The notes: generated by a model not told the origin, from the letters alone. A stretch of DNA of 64,000 nucleotides from Segatella copri DSM 18205 (GCF_025151535.1 NZ_CP102288.1:3252001-3316000), one strand, 5' to 3'; positions 34,030-44,990 are shown, counted from the stretch's first letter. Made by a program: numbers and translations.

Positions 34030-37000
34030 ATGATTGAACAAGTGTTAACAATGAAACGGACAGCAGCCTTATGCTTGGTCGGAGCTTTCTGCAGCCTGAA
34101 TGCTCAGGCTCAGAAGATCCAGGTCAAGGGTAATCTTGTTGACGGTACAGGTGAGCCTCTGATAGGTGCCACTGTAAAAGTGAAAGGTAATGCCAGCGTC
34201 GGTACGGTCACCGACTTTGATGGTAATTTCAGTATCAGTGTTCCTTCAGAGAATTCTATCCTCGTATTTACATACGTAGGTATGAAGACCAAGGAAGTAA
34301 AGATTGGTACGAAGAGAGAGTTCAAACTTACTCTTGAAGACGACAACGCCATCGGCGAAGTTGTAGTTGTTGGTTATGGTCAGCAGAAGAAGGCTTCTGT
34401 CGTAGGTTCTATTGCGCAGACCACAGGTGAGGTGCTGGAACGTGCTGCCGGTGTCAGCGACATTGGTGCTGCCTTAACTGGTAACCTTCCTGGTGTGGTA
34501 ACTGTTCAGGGCAATGGTATGCCTGGTGAGGAGGAGCCACAGATCATCATTCGTGGTGCTAGTTCTTGGAACAACAGCGACCCTCTCGTCCTAGTCGATG
34601 GTATCGAGCGTCCTATGAGTAGTGTAGACATTGGTTCTGTAGAGAGCATCTCTGTATTGAAGGATGCATCTGCCACTGCCGTTTATGGTGTGAAGGGTGC
34701 CAATGGTGTCATCTTGATTACTACCAAGCGCGGTAAGGAAGGCAAGGCTAAGATTGATGTGGGCTTCAATGCTACATTGAAGGCTCCTTCTAAGTTGCCT
34801 AACAAGTATGATTCATACGATGCCTTGATGTTCCGCAACAGGGCAGTGGAGCATGAGTTGGGTGTTTCTCCTGAATCTTGGTCTTACATCCGTCCTCAAT
34901 CATTTATTGAGAACTATCGTAACCAGACTACGGATGAGCAGCGCGAGCGTTATGCTAACGTGGATTGGCAGGATGCCCTCTTCAAGAAGAGCGCCATGTC
35001 ATATAATGCCAATGTCAATGTGAGCGGTGGTACAAGCTTCGTGAAGTATTTTGCTTCTGCCGATTTTGTACACGAGGGTGACCTCTTCCGTGAGTATGAT
35101 AACGGACGTAACTATAACTCTGGCTATGGATACAATCGTATCAATGTGCGCAGTAACTTGGACTTCTCTATCACTAAAACTACTACATTAAAGGTAAATG
35201 TATCTGGTTCTAATGGTGTGCGCAAGGCTCCTTGGAGCAACATGAGCAATAGCGAGTGGCAGATAGGACAGCAGTGGGCTGGTGCTTATAACATCGCTCC
35301 AGATGTATTCTTGCCTCAGTATAGCGATGGCTCTTGGGGTTATTATCCAAATGCGTCTAACGTAAGTAACTCTGCTCAGAACCTCGCCATCGGTGGTACA
35401 GCGCAGGCTACTACTACTCGTATCAATACCGACTTTACCTTGGAGCAGAAACTCGACTTCATCACCAAGGGCTTGAACTTGCGTGGTACCGTTTCTTGGG
35501 ACAACGTATTTGTTGAGACGAGCCGTGGTATCAATGACTTGAACAATACAGCTCAGACCAAGTATATTGATCCAGAGACTGGCAATATAACATATGGTCA
35601 GGTATATGAGTCAAACAATAAGTTCGACTGGAAACAGGGCGTTAACTGGAGTACTTCAGGTGGTTCGGTTGATAACAACCAGACTGTTCGCAATCTTTAC
35701 TATCAGTTGCAGCTCAACTGGGCTCGCAAGTTCGGACAGCATGATGTTACAGCCATGGGCTTGTTCTCTCGTCAGGAGAATGCACGTGGTAGTGTGATGC
35801 CTACTTACCGTGAGGACTGGGCGTTCCGTGCTACTTATAGCTATGCTGGTCGTTACAACATCGAGTATAACGGTGCTTACAACGGATCAGAAAAGTTTAG
35901 CAAGGACAATCGCTTCGCCTTCTTCAATTCTGGAGCTATCGGTTGGACCATCACTGAGGAGAACTTCATGAAGAATCTTCGTGACAAGCACATCATTGAT
36001 ATGTTGAAGTTCCGTGCATCTTACGGTGAGATTGGTGATGATAACCTGGGCGATCCATTCGACTCTTCTCGTCGTTGGCTCTACATGAACCAGTGGGCAT
36101 ACGGAGGCAACACAGTGATGGATCTTGACCATACCAACAGTATCTACACATGGTATCGCCAGAATACATTGGGTAATAAAGATGTGAAGTGGGAGACTGT
36201 GAAGAAGACCAACTTCGGTGTCGACTATGGTTTCTTGGGTGGTTTGATTACCGGTTCGCTCGATTTCTTCTGCGACCGTCGTAACGACATTTTGATCTTT
36301 GGTGATAACCGCTCCATCCCATCTTACTTTGGTACTACAGCTCCTACTATCAATAAGGGTAAGGTTCGTACCAGTGGTTACGAGTTGGAGTTGAAGCTCA
36401 ACAAGAAATTTGCCAATGGCATCCGCCTCTGGGGTAACATCAATATGACCCATGCCAAGAACAAGGTGCTCTTGAAGGATGACGCTCAGCTCACTCCTAA
36501 CTATCAGAAGGAGGCAGGCTACTCTATGGGTCAGTATCACTCATACATTGATCGTGGCTTTATCAACGACATCGATGACTTGATAGGTTCTCCAGCTCAT
36601 GAGTCTAACGACAACCACCGCTTGGTAGGCGATTACTACATCGTAGACTTCAACGGTGATGGTGTGGTAGATAGCAAGGACTCAGCTCCAGTAGGTTATA
36701 GCTCAAATCCTCAGAATACATACAATGCCACTATCGGTATCGAGTATAAGGGCTTCTCTGCTTTCGCTCAGTTCTATGGTGTAACCAATGTAACTCGTGA
36801 CGTAACCTTGACAAGCTTTGGCAATAAGTTGGACAATGTTTATGACACTGGTACTTGGTGGGACAAGAATGAGTCTTCTCCAGAATCTATCATTCCTCGT
36901 TGGGGTGCTACCCAGTCTGATTACAGCAATGGTACTCAGTTCCTCTATGATGGTTCATACATCCGTCTGAAGAACGTAGAGATTGCTTATACTTGGACCA

Positions 37001-37176
37001 AGGGATGGATCAAGGCTCTCGGTATGAACTACCTCAAGGTATACTTGAATGGTAACAACCTCTGGCTTTGGACTCGTATGCCTGATGACCGTGAGGCTAA
37101 CCTCGGTGGTGGCGGTTTCCTTGGAGCATATCCTACAGTACGCCGCTTCAACTTAGGTGTTAAATTCTCATTGTAA
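34030..37176 (+). CDS. xusA: SusC-type TonB-dependent xylan oligosaccharide transporter
   Basis: A 1,048-aa outer-membrane transporter. The signal peptide (from MKRTAALCLVG; the ATG at 34051 is an alternative start) ends near LNAQAQ. A carboxypeptidase-regulatory-like domain follows (~30-105: VKGNLVDGTGEPLIGATVKV, GTVTDFDGNFSI), then the TonB box-like EVVVVGYGQQKK, the plug (IIRGASSWNNSDPLVLVDG, SATAVYGVKGANGVILITTK), and a 22-strand barrel ending in RRFNLGVKFSL. It imports oligosaccharides with its SusD partner, encoded directly downstream. Name by position and similarity to the xus locus of Prevotella bryantii (inference). Confidence 0.92.
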   Translation: MIEQVLTMKRTAALCLVGAFCSLNAQAQKIQVKGNLVDGTGEPLIGATVKVKGNASVGTVTDFDGNFSISVPSENSILVFTYVGMKTKEVKIGTKREFKLTLEDDNAIGEVVVVGYGQQKKASVVGSIAQTTGEVLERAAGVSDIGAALTGNLPGVVTVQGNGMPGEEEPQIIIRGASSWNNSDPLVLVDGIERPMSSVDIGSVESISVLKDASATAVYGVKGANGVILITTKRGKEGKAKIDVGFNATLKAPSKLPNKYDSYDALMFRNRAVEHELGVSPESWSYIRPQSFIENYRNQTTDEQRERYANVDWQDALFKKSAMSYNANVNVSGGTSFVKYFASADFVHEGDLFREYDNGRNYNSGYGYNRINVRSNLDFSITKTTTLKVNVSGSNGVRKAPWSNMSNSEWQIGQQWAGAYNIAPDVFLPQYSDGSWGYYPNASNVSNSAQNLAIGGTAQATTTRINTDFTLEQKLDFITKGLNLRGTVSWDNVFVETSRGINDLNNTAQTKYIDPETGNITYGQVYESNNKFDWKQGVNWSTSGGSVDNNQTVRNLYYQLQLNWARKFGQHDVTAMGLFSRQENARGSVMPTYREDWAFRATYSYAGRYNIEYNGAYNGSEKFSKDNRFAFFNSGAIGWTITEENFMKNLRDKHIIDMLKFRASYGEIGDDNLGDPFDSSRRWLYMNQWAYGGNTVMDLDHTNSIYTWYRQNTLGNKDVKWETVKKTNFGVDYGFLGGLITGSLDFFCDRRNDILIFGDNRSIPSYFGTTAPTINKGKVRTSGYELELKLNKKFANGIRLWGNINMTHAKNKVLLKDDAQLTPNYQKEAGYSMGQYHSYIDRGFINDIDDLIGSPAHESNDNHRLVGDYYIVDFNGDGVVDSKDSAPVGYSSNPQNTYNATIGIEYKGFSAFAQFYGVTNVTRDVTLTSFGNKLDNVYDTGTWWDKNESSPESIIPRWGATQSDYSNGTQFLYDGSYIRLKNVEIAYTWTKGWIKALGMNYLKVYLNGNNLWLWTRMPDDREANLGGGGFLGAYPTVRRFNLGVKFSL

Positions 37177-37183
37177 TATTAAA

Positions 37184-39160
37184 ATGAACATTCAAATGAA
37201 AAATAAGATAAAGAATTTTTTGTTGATGGGATGCGTCTCGCTGGCTCTCGGCACCTCGCTCAACTCTTGCCAGGACTATCTTGACAAGGAGGCAGATTCT
37301 ACAGTCTCAGAAAATGACGCATTTGTAAACTTCCGTAACTTTCAGGGTTACGTAGAGGAGATTTACAACTGTATCCCTGATAAGGAAAAATGTAACTGGT
37401 GTCCTTCTTGGAACTGGGGTGATGATGAAATCTTCAACCCAGAGGCTGATAACCGTATGACACACCAGGTAGACTTGGGCAACTTCCGTGCTTGGCAGAC
37501 CACTGGTAACTGGCTTTACAAGGATGGCAGCAACCCTACATCTACAGATAAGTTCAACCACTCACTTTGGCCACATGCTTGGTATTGCATTCGTAAGGCT
37601 AACCAGGGCTTGGCTAATCTCGATAAGTTGGTAGCTAGCAAGGCAGAGAAAGACCTCATTGCTGGTCAGCTTTACTTCTTCCGTGCATGGTGGCACACTG
37701 AGTTGATGCAGTACTTTGGTGGTTTGCCATACATTGATACCTATTTGGATCTCAATTCAGAGCTCAATTTGCCTCGTCTCTCTTATCAGGAGTGTGCAGA
37801 GAAGGCTGCTGCTGATTATCGCAAGGCTGCCGATCTGTTGCCTATCAACTGGGACAATGAGTATGATGGTGCTGCCACACAGGGCAAGAACGACCTTCGT
37901 ATCAACAAGATCATGGCACTCGGTTATCTGGGCAAGACTTATCTCTGGGCTGCCAGCCCATTGATGAAGAATGGCGCACAGGCAGGAGCTAGCAAGAATG
38001 GTAAGACATACGACTATGATGAGGAGTTTGCCAAGAAGGCAGCTGAGGTCTTCGGTGAGTTGCTCACATTGGTTGAGGGGGGCCAGACACAGTATGGGTT
38101 GGCTGAGTTCAAATATAAGGACGTCTACAATCATGAGCGTTCTGCCGATGCTAACTCTTGCTTCTCTGATATCTTCTATACCAAGAAGCAGAACTGGAAA
38201 ATGCCTGGGTCTATTGAGGCTATCTTCCGTGGTCCATCTGCAGACTTCAACGGCTCTAACTGGAATACCTCTAAGGTGTTTGGTCCTAAGGTTGACAAAG
38301 TGGTTGGACATGACAATGTGATTCACCAACCTACAGCTAACTTGATAGCTGCTTACGGTATGGCTAATGGTGAGCCCGCTTACATCGTAGAGAATGGCAA
38401 GTTGGTTCCTAACATAGCAGGTGGTTTCGATCCTACTCATCCATATAAGAACCGTGACCCACGCTTCTATCACGACATCGTGTTTGATGGCTTCAAGTAT
38501 CTGAATGGTACTCCTGGTCAGTGGGCTAACTTGCAGTACTGCCAGTTGTATACAGGTGGCAATATGCGTCCAGTGGCTAATGGCAGCCGTACAGGTTACT
38601 TCATCCAGAAGTTGGTGCCTCATACATGTAATGAGGTGGATCGCGACTACGATTGGGGTTCAGCATTCCACTGTTACTTGCCATATATGCGTCTGGCTGA
38701 CATCTATCTGATGTATGCTGAGGCTTGTGCTGCGTTTGGTGGTGCTTCTGGCAAGGCTACTAACTTTAGCAAGACTGCTGAGGATGCCATCAATACCCTT
38801 CGTGATCGTTGTGGCGCTGGTCATGTGGCTCCAGAGTATGTAGCTGATGCACATAAGTTCATGGACGAGGTTCGCCGTGAGCGTGAGGTGGAACTTGCTT
38901 TCGAGGGCTTCCGTTTCAACGACTTGCAGCGCTGGTTGCTCCTGACCGAGGCTCCTTACAATGTAAAGTACTCTGATGAGTTTGACCGTGTGGAGGGTGC
39001 CGATTTCTACAAGAATAATGACCCAGCTGATGCTAAGGTGGATAACTTCCGCCAGGAAGCGATCTTGACTCGTCACTTCACAGCCAAGCACTATTGGTTC
39101 CCATTGCCTATCAAGGATGTTTATCTCTATCAAGAGCTTAGTCAGAATCCTGGTTGGTAA
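37184..39160 (+). CDS. xusB: SusD-type surface glycan-binding lipoprotein
   Basis: A 658-aa lipoprotein (lipobox LGTSLNSCQDYLDKE, Cys near residue 27). The SusD/RagB fold is shown by FRNFQGYVEEIYN near the N-terminus, TPR-like helices (YCIRKANQGLANLDKLV, QLYFFRAWWHTELMQYFGG), the EVRREREVELAFEGFRFNDLQRW motif and the ending ELSQNPGW. It lids the XusA transporter and binds xylan chains. ATG 37184 gives a normal signal peptide and lies 7 bp after the xusA stop. Confidence 0.92.
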   Translation: MNIQMKNKIKNFLLMGCVSLALGTSLNSCQDYLDKEADSTVSENDAFVNFRNFQGYVEEIYNCIPDKEKCNWCPSWNWGDDEIFNPEADNRMTHQVDLGNFRAWQTTGNWLYKDGSNPTSTDKFNHSLWPHAWYCIRKANQGLANLDKLVASKAEKDLIAGQLYFFRAWWHTELMQYFGGLPYIDTYLDLNSELNLPRLSYQECAEKAAADYRKAADLLPINWDNEYDGAATQGKNDLRINKIMALGYLGKTYLWAASPLMKNGAQAGASKNGKTYDYDEEFAKKAAEVFGELLTLVEGGQTQYGLAEFKYKDVYNHERSADANSCFSDIFYTKKQNWKMPGSIEAIFRGPSADFNGSNWNTSKVFGPKVDKVVGHDNVIHQPTANLIAAYGMANGEPAYIVENGKLVPNIAGGFDPTHPYKNRDPRFYHDIVFDGFKYLNGTPGQWANLQYCQLYTGGNMRPVANGSRTGYFIQKLVPHTCNEVDRDYDWGSAFHCYLPYMRLADIYLMYAEACAAFGGASGKATNFSKTAEDAINTLRDRCGAGHVAPEYVADAHKFMDEVRREREVELAFEGFRFNDLQRWLLLTEAPYNVKYSDEFDRVEGADFYKNNDPADAKVDNFRQEAILTRHFTAKHYWFPLPIKDVYLYQELSQNPGW

Positions 39161-39187
39161 AATAACATTATATAGTAATACTAAAAT

Positions 39188-42067
39188 ATGAATGATAGTA
39201 TGAATTCAAAATTCAAATCATATAATTCAAAGTTCCTGTTGGCAGGTCTTGTGTCATTGGCTCCTATGGCTGCCGATGCCAAAACTGCTGCTGAGAACGA
39301 AACCGATACCGTTGCTGCCGACAAGGAGATGGTCAATGTGGCTTATCGCAAGGTAGCCAAGGGTGACATCTTGGGCGGCGTTTCGGTAGTCGATGTAGAG
39401 GGATTGATGAAGAAAAACTACCACACTTATAGCCTTGACAACATGCAGGGCTACGTGGGTGGTTGGAATGGCAACTCTCTCTGGGGTATGGATGCTGACA
39501 ATGCAGGTTACTTGGTATTGGTAGATGGTGTGCCTCGTGAGGCAACCAACGTGATGCCTAGCGAGATTGACCAGATTACATTCCTCAAGGGTGCGCAAGC
39601 TGTAGTGCTCTATGGTAGCAAGGCAGCTAAGGGTGCTGTGCTCATCACTACCAAGCGTGGTCATAATGACGGCTTGAAGGTTGAGGTGCAGGCTAACGCT
39701 GGTCTCAATGTGGCTAAGTCATTCCCTGAGTATCTGAGCTCTGCTGAGTATATGACTCTCTACAACGAGGCTCGTGCCAATGACGGTTTGACTCCTCTCT
39801 ACTCTGCTGAGGATATCTACAATCATGGCTTGGGCGCCAACCCATATCGTTATCCTAATCTCGATATGTACTCTTCTGACTATCTTCGCAAGATGAATAG
39901 TCGCTACGAGGCTACTGCTGAGATTAGTGGTGGTGGTAAGCGTGCTCACTTCTATAGCAACATCAACTATTATCGCCAGGGCGACTTCCTGAAGTTTGGT
40001 GAGGCTAAGAACAATAACACTCAGCGTTTCAGTGTACGTGGTAATGTAGATGTCAACATCACAGATGACATCAAGGCTTGGGTCAACTCCAATGCCACAT
40101 TCTATGATTCACATTCTGCTATTGGTGATTATTGGAATGCAGCTGCTACTTGGCGTCCTAACTTCCCACAGAATGCTAGTCCATTGATCTCTACAGACAT
40201 GATAGCTCCTAATGCCAAGGCTGCTTGGGACTTGATGAGTGTGGCTAAGCTGGTGGATGGCAAGTACTTCTTGGCTGGTACACAGGCTAACTCTTCTAAC
40301 ATCTTCGCAGATTACTATGCTGCTGGTAAGAGCAAGTATACTAGCCGCCAGTTCCAGTTTGATACAGGTGTTAACATCAATCTGCACAAGTTGTTGCAGG
40401 GCTTGTCTTTCGAGACTCGTTTCGCAGTAGACTATGCTACCTCTTACACCACATCTTTCAATAATAGCTATGCCATCTATATCCCAACATGGTCAAACAT
40501 CGACGGCAAGGATATGATCGTAGCTTTGAAGAAGGAAGGTGAGGATAAGAAGTCTGGTGTACAGAACATCGCTAATAGTGTGGACAATCAGACCATGCTC
40601 TTCTCTGCTCAGTTCAATTACGCCAATACATTTAATAAGGTACATAACCTCTCTGCGATGTTGATTGCCTCTGGCTTCCAGCAGTCGAAGTCTGGACAGT
40701 ATCATAAGAACTCAAGTGCTAATCTTGCCTTGGATGCATCTTATGATTACGCCAAGACTTATTATGCAGACTTCGGCTTGGCAGCTATCCACTCTGCACA
40801 GTTGGCTCCAGGTCATCGTGTAGGCTTCTCTCCTTCACTTTCATTGGGTTGGAGACTCAAGAACGAGAACTTCTTGAAGAACAGCAAGGTGGTAGACGAT
40901 ATGATGATCAGTGTATCTGGTAGCATCATCAACGAGGATATTGACTTGGCAGTAAATGACAACAGATACTATCTCTATGACACCAACTGGCAGACAGCTG
41001 ATGGTTATGGATGGTATGATGGTTCTGCTGGCAAGTACACATTCTCTAAGCGTTCTGCCAACAAGGATCTCGACTTCATCAAGCGTAAGGAACTTTCTGT
41101 CAACTTCAAGACTTCCTTGTGGCAGCAGATGGTAACATTGGATGCTAGCTTCTTCGTTAACTCGATGGAGGGTTATCTGATTTCTACTCCAACGTTCTAT
41201 CCTTCTCACTTTAAGCCAGGCTATCCTGATGCTTCATTCATGCCTGTGCTCAACTTTAACAATAATCGCCGCATCGGTTTCGACTTCGCAGCTAACTTCA
41301 ATAAGAAGGTGGGTGATGTAGACTTGCAGCTCGGCGTAACAGGTACTTATTATAACACCAAGGCTACCAAGCGTGATGAGATGAACGCATGGGATTACCA
41401 AAACCGTGAGGGCAAGGCTCTCGATGGTATCTGGGGTTATAAGTTTGCTGGCTTCTTCCAGAGTGAGGAAGAAATCAAGAACTCTCCAGACCAGAGCCGC
41501 TTGGGTAGTGACGTGAAGCCTGGCGATATGAAGTATGTGGATGTAAACGGTGATGGCAAGATCGACTCTTACGACCAGGTGTTCCTGGGCAAGGGTGGTT
41601 GGTATGGCTCTCCATTCACATTGGGTGTAAACCTCACTGCTAAGTGGAACAACTTCACATTCTTCGCCCTCGGTACTGGCAACTTCGGTGCTTATGGCTT
41701 GAAGAACAATTCTTACTGGTGGGTAAAGGGTGACGGCAAGTACTCAGCTGTGGTTCGCAATCGCTGGACTGAGGCAACCAAGGAGACTGCTACTTATCCA
41801 CGTCTTACCACACTCTCAGGTAGCAACAACTATCAGACATCAGACTTCTGGATGTACAGCACAGACGCTTTCCGCTTGGCTAAGGTACAGATTACATACG
41901 ACCTGCCTAGCACGCTCTTCCAGAAGACTTGGCTTAAGGGCTTGTCTGCTTATGTAAGCGGTGCCAACTTGCTCACTATCTCTAAGAACCGTGAGGTATT
42001 GGAGATGAACATAGGTAGTGCTCCTCAGACACGCTATTATAATATAGGTGTGAAGGCTACATTCTAA
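39188..42067 (+). CDS. xusC: Second SusC-like transporter, without N-terminal regulatory domain
   Basis: A 959-aa outer-membrane TonB-dependent transporter. After the signal peptide (ending MAADAK) it goes almost directly into the plug (GDILGGVSVVDVEGLM; GYLVLVDGVPREATNVMPSE; AVVLYGSKAAKGAVLITTK), so it lacks the carboxypeptidase-like domain of XusA and is about 90 residues shorter. The barrel ends in YYNIGVKATF. Two SusC/SusD pairs in tandem are typical of Bacteroidetes xylan loci. It follows xusB by 27 bp. Confidence 0.9.
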   Translation: MNDSMNSKFKSYNSKFLLAGLVSLAPMAADAKTAAENETDTVAADKEMVNVAYRKVAKGDILGGVSVVDVEGLMKKNYHTYSLDNMQGYVGGWNGNSLWGMDADNAGYLVLVDGVPREATNVMPSEIDQITFLKGAQAVVLYGSKAAKGAVLITTKRGHNDGLKVEVQANAGLNVAKSFPEYLSSAEYMTLYNEARANDGLTPLYSAEDIYNHGLGANPYRYPNLDMYSSDYLRKMNSRYEATAEISGGGKRAHFYSNINYYRQGDFLKFGEAKNNNTQRFSVRGNVDVNITDDIKAWVNSNATFYDSHSAIGDYWNAAATWRPNFPQNASPLISTDMIAPNAKAAWDLMSVAKLVDGKYFLAGTQANSSNIFADYYAAGKSKYTSRQFQFDTGVNINLHKLLQGLSFETRFAVDYATSYTTSFNNSYAIYIPTWSNIDGKDMIVALKKEGEDKKSGVQNIANSVDNQTMLFSAQFNYANTFNKVHNLSAMLIASGFQQSKSGQYHKNSSANLALDASYDYAKTYYADFGLAAIHSAQLAPGHRVGFSPSLSLGWRLKNENFLKNSKVVDDMMISVSGSIINEDIDLAVNDNRYYLYDTNWQTADGYGWYDGSAGKYTFSKRSANKDLDFIKRKELSVNFKTSLWQQMVTLDASFFVNSMEGYLISTPTFYPSHFKPGYPDASFMPVLNFNNNRRIGFDFAANFNKKVGDVDLQLGVTGTYYNTKATKRDEMNAWDYQNREGKALDGIWGYKFAGFFQSEEEIKNSPDQSRLGSDVKPGDMKYVDVNGDGKIDSYDQVFLGKGGWYGSPFTLGVNLTAKWNNFTFFALGTGNFGAYGLKNNSYWWVKGDGKYSAVVRNRWTEATKETATYPRLTTLSGSNNYQTSDFWMYSTDAFRLAKVQITYDLPSTLFQKTWLKGLSAYVSGANLLTISKNREVLEMNIGSAPQTRYYNIGVKATF

Positions 42068-42089
42068 TCATTATTAAATGTATACAGAA

Positions 42090-43895
42090 ATGAAAATTAA
42101 TAAGTTATTTATATTAGCTGCATTGTCACTCTCGTTGGTGTCTTGCTCAGATCTCTTTGAGCCTGCACAGGAAAACAACCGTAGCTTGGACGAGATTTAC
42201 GAAGAGCCTACTTATGCTCAGGGACTTCTCGGCTATGCTTATGCCGTGCTTCCTTATAATACCAAAAGTGTAACTGATGTGGCAACCGATGATGCTGTAA
42301 GCAATGATTTGTCTAACAGCTACCTGAAAATGGCTACTGGTTCTTGGGCTGCCAATAATGACCCTATGAGCAAGTGGACTAGCTGTCGTGCTAGCATCCA
42401 GTACTTGAACATCTTCCTTCAGGAAGTGGACAAGGTAGACTGGGCTAAGGACAAGGGTGCGCAGCAGATGTTCTGTGAGAGCCGTAAGGGTGAGGCTTAT
42501 GCCTTGAGAGCTCTCAATATGTATTATCTCTTGATGAACCATGGTGGTTGGACTGAGGATGGTCAGCTCCTGGGTGTGCCAAACTTGACAAAGCCAGAGG
42601 ATACTTCTTCTGATTTCAATCAGCCACGTGCCACATTCCAAGCTTGCTTGGATCAAATCTATAGCGACTTGGACCAGGCTGAGCAGTTGCTGCCTTTGGA
42701 CTACAATGATTTGACTAAGTCAGATCCTGTGCCAGAAAAATACACTGCTATGGGTGTGAACAACTATCAGGACTATAACCGTGTATTGGGTTCTCTGATG
42801 CGTGGTCGTGTGAGCGGTCGTATCGCCAAGGCTATCCGTGCACAGGTTTCTCTCCTTGCTGCCAGCCCTGCTTTTAATAAGGGTACCAATGTGGATTATA
42901 AGCGTGCTGCTGATGATGCAGCCAGCTTGCTCGATTTGATAGGTGGCGTAAGCGGCTTGTCTGAAACAGGTAATTCTTGGTATGCTCAGACTAATGAGAT
43001 TAATAATTTGCAGTCTGGTGCATGCCCTAAGGAGATTATCTGGCGTGGTAATAAGACTAATGGTGCAGATGATTGGGACCTCGGTTTGAACCAGGAGGCT
43101 GATAACTTCCCTCCATCTCTCTATGGTAAGGGACGTATCAATCCTACCCAGAATTTGGTAGATGCTTTCCCTGCTGCCAATGGTTATCCTATCACAGATG
43201 AGCGCAGTGAGTATGATGACTTGGATCCTTATAGTAATCGTGATCCACGCTTGAATCTCTACATTATCTATAATGGCAGCAAGTATAAGGGTGCAACCAT
43301 CAATACCGACATCACCACTGCCAACAATGACAATGGACTGAATAAGATTGGTAACTCTACACGTACTGGTTACTATATGAAGAAGCTTCTTCGTGAGGAT
43401 TGTAATCCTAATCCAAATGCCAAGAACGCACAGTATCACTATCCTGTGTATATCCGCTATACCGAGATCTTCTTGGATTATGCTGAGGCTGCCAATGAGG
43501 CTTGGGGACCTAAGGGCAATGGCACACATGCTTATTCTGCATACGATGTGATCAAGGCTATCCGTCATCGTGCAGGCATCACAGATGATTCTTATCTTGA
43601 TGAGTGCGCTAACGACCAGGTTAAGATGCGTGAGTTGATTCGCAATGAGCGTCGTATTGAGCTCTGCTTCGAGAACAAGCGCTTCAATGACCTCCGCCGC
43701 TGGAAGGCTCCTATCAATGAGGCTGTTCATGGCGTGGAGATTTCTACAGAGGCTGGTATTCCACAGTTCAAGGATATCACAGTAGAGGAAAGAAAATACG
43801 ACGACTATATGTATTACGGTCCTGTGCCACAGACTGAAATCCTCAAGTGGGATCAGCTGAAGCAGAATGCAGGATGGAAAATTACAAACGACTAA
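42090..43895 (+). CDS. xusD: Second SusD-type surface glycan-binding lipoprotein
   Basis: A 601-aa lipoprotein (MKINKLFILAALSLSLVSCS, lipid Cys ~19). It shows the SusD pattern: YAQGLLGYAYAVLPY, CRASIQYLNIFLQEVDKV, EAYALRALNMYYLLMNHGGW, the C-terminal RNERRIELCFENKRFNDLRRW and the ending LKQNAGW. It partners XusC. An in-frame ATG at 42078 would add four residues; 42090 fits the signal peptide. xusE begins 9 bp downstream. Confidence 0.9.
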   Translation: MKINKLFILAALSLSLVSCSDLFEPAQENNRSLDEIYEEPTYAQGLLGYAYAVLPYNTKSVTDVATDDAVSNDLSNSYLKMATGSWAANNDPMSKWTSCRASIQYLNIFLQEVDKVDWAKDKGAQQMFCESRKGEAYALRALNMYYLLMNHGGWTEDGQLLGVPNLTKPEDTSSDFNQPRATFQACLDQIYSDLDQAEQLLPLDYNDLTKSDPVPEKYTAMGVNNYQDYNRVLGSLMRGRVSGRIAKAIRAQVSLLAASPAFNKGTNVDYKRAADDAASLLDLIGGVSGLSETGNSWYAQTNEINNLQSGACPKEIIWRGNKTNGADDWDLGLNQEADNFPPSLYGKGRINPTQNLVDAFPAANGYPITDERSEYDDLDPYSNRDPRLNLYIIYNGSKYKGATINTDITTANNDNGLNKIGNSTRTGYYMKKLLREDCNPNPNAKNAQYHYPVYIRYTEIFLDYAEAANEAWGPKGNGTHAYSAYDVIKAIRHRAGITDDSYLDECANDQVKMRELIRNERRIELCFENKRFNDLRRWKAPINEAVHGVEISTEAGIPQFKDITVEERKYDDYMYYGPVPQTEILKWDQLKQNAGWKITND

Positions 43896-43904
43896 CATTT
43901 TATA

Positions 43905-44990
43905 ATGATGAAAACTATGAAGATGAATAAATATTTCTCAATGGCTGCACTCGGAGCTTTGGCTCTGACTTTCGGCTCTTGTGAGAACGGCACGCCTGAG
44001 TTTGACGACTACGAGGGTGGCACATCAGTCTACTTCGCCCGCCAAAACGTGGAGCGTATATTGGTGTTGGGCAATGACGAGACTCGTGACAATACCAAGG
44101 ACAACGAGCATATTTTCAACATCGTGTCTACCATGGGTGGTGCTTACAATGGTAAGGACATCACACTGGATGTGGCTGTAGATAATTCGCTTTGTGACAA
44201 CCTCTATTTCTCTGATGGCGTATCTCCTGTAAAGCCTATGCCTGCAGAGTATTACACCTTGGCAGGTAACACCATCTCTTATGGTGGCAACTTGCAGGGA
44301 AGATTACAGGTGAAGCTCAACGATGCTTTCTTCGCTGATCCTGCCTCTGTAAAGAATACTTATGTCATCCCTCTGATCATCAAAGATCAGAAGGGTGCTG
44401 GCAAGATCTTGACGGGTACTCCTTTCCAGGAGGGTGAAACTCCTGCGCTGACCAATAGCGATGCGTGGAAGATATTGCCTCAGAACTATGTGCTCTATTG
44501 TGTGAAATACATGAACCCTTGGGCTGGATTCTATCTGCGCCGTGGTACAGATAAGATTACTGAGAATGGTCAGACCACAGAAGAGAAGCGTGAGGGTGCA
44601 ACTATTGAGAAGGACGAGGTTTGCCAGATTACTACCAAGAGCCTTACAGAGGCTATCTATCCTCTCACAGTCAAGAGAGTTGTGGGCAAGGATGCTGAGG
44701 GTAAGGATATCCTCAAGTCTTATACTTGCAACTTGAAGCTTACCTTTGCTAACGATGGTACTTGCACTGTTTCTTCCGAGACAGAGGGCGTAACTGCTAC
44801 AGGTACAGGTAAGTTTGTGGAGAAGGGCGCTAAGCTGGCTTGGGGCAACAAGGATCGTGACATCCTGACTCTCCAGTATACCGTAGACTTCGGTGCTGTC
44901 AAGGTAGAGACAACCGACCAGTTTGTAGCTCAAACTCGTGGTAATACCAATGGTATAGTAACTTTCGATACTCAGTATATCGTAAAGTAA
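43905..44990 (+). CDS. xusE: XusE-like surface lipoprotein (DUF1735/DUF5627 type)
   Basis: A 361-aa lipoprotein (lipobox LTFGSCENGTPEFDDYE). The N-terminal half looks like a DUF1735-type beta-sandwich (TSVYFARQNVERILVLG; PAEYYTLAGNTISYGGN), and the C-terminal half contains a second beta domain (VEKGAKLAWGNKDRDILTLQ in part). Proteins at this place between SusD and the GH10 gene in xylan loci are surface glycan-binding proteins that feed chains to the transporters. Binding to xylan is inferred from context and known relatives, not from visible residues. Confidence 0.8.
   Translation: MMKTMKMNKYFSMAALGALALTFGSCENGTPEFDDYEGGTSVYFARQNVERILVLGNDETRDNTKDNEHIFNIVSTMGGAYNGKDITLDVAVDNSLCDNLYFSDGVSPVKPMPAEYYTLAGNTISYGGNLQGRLQVKLNDAFFADPASVKNTYVIPLIIKDQKGAGKILTGTPFQEGETPALTNSDAWKILPQNYVLYCVKYMNPWAGFYLRRGTDKITENGQTTEEKREGATIEKDEVCQITTKSLTEAIYPLTVKRVVGKDAEGKDILKSYTCNLKLTFANDGTCTVSSETEGVTATGTGKFVEKGAKLAWGNKDRDILTLQYTVDFGAVKVETTDQFVAQTRGNTNGIVTFDTQYIVK

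Noticed and set aside
42720..43898. 392-codon open frame opposite xusD
   Set aside because: Antisense to a SusD gene with typical motifs; low-complexity Ile/Leu/Thr-rich translation.
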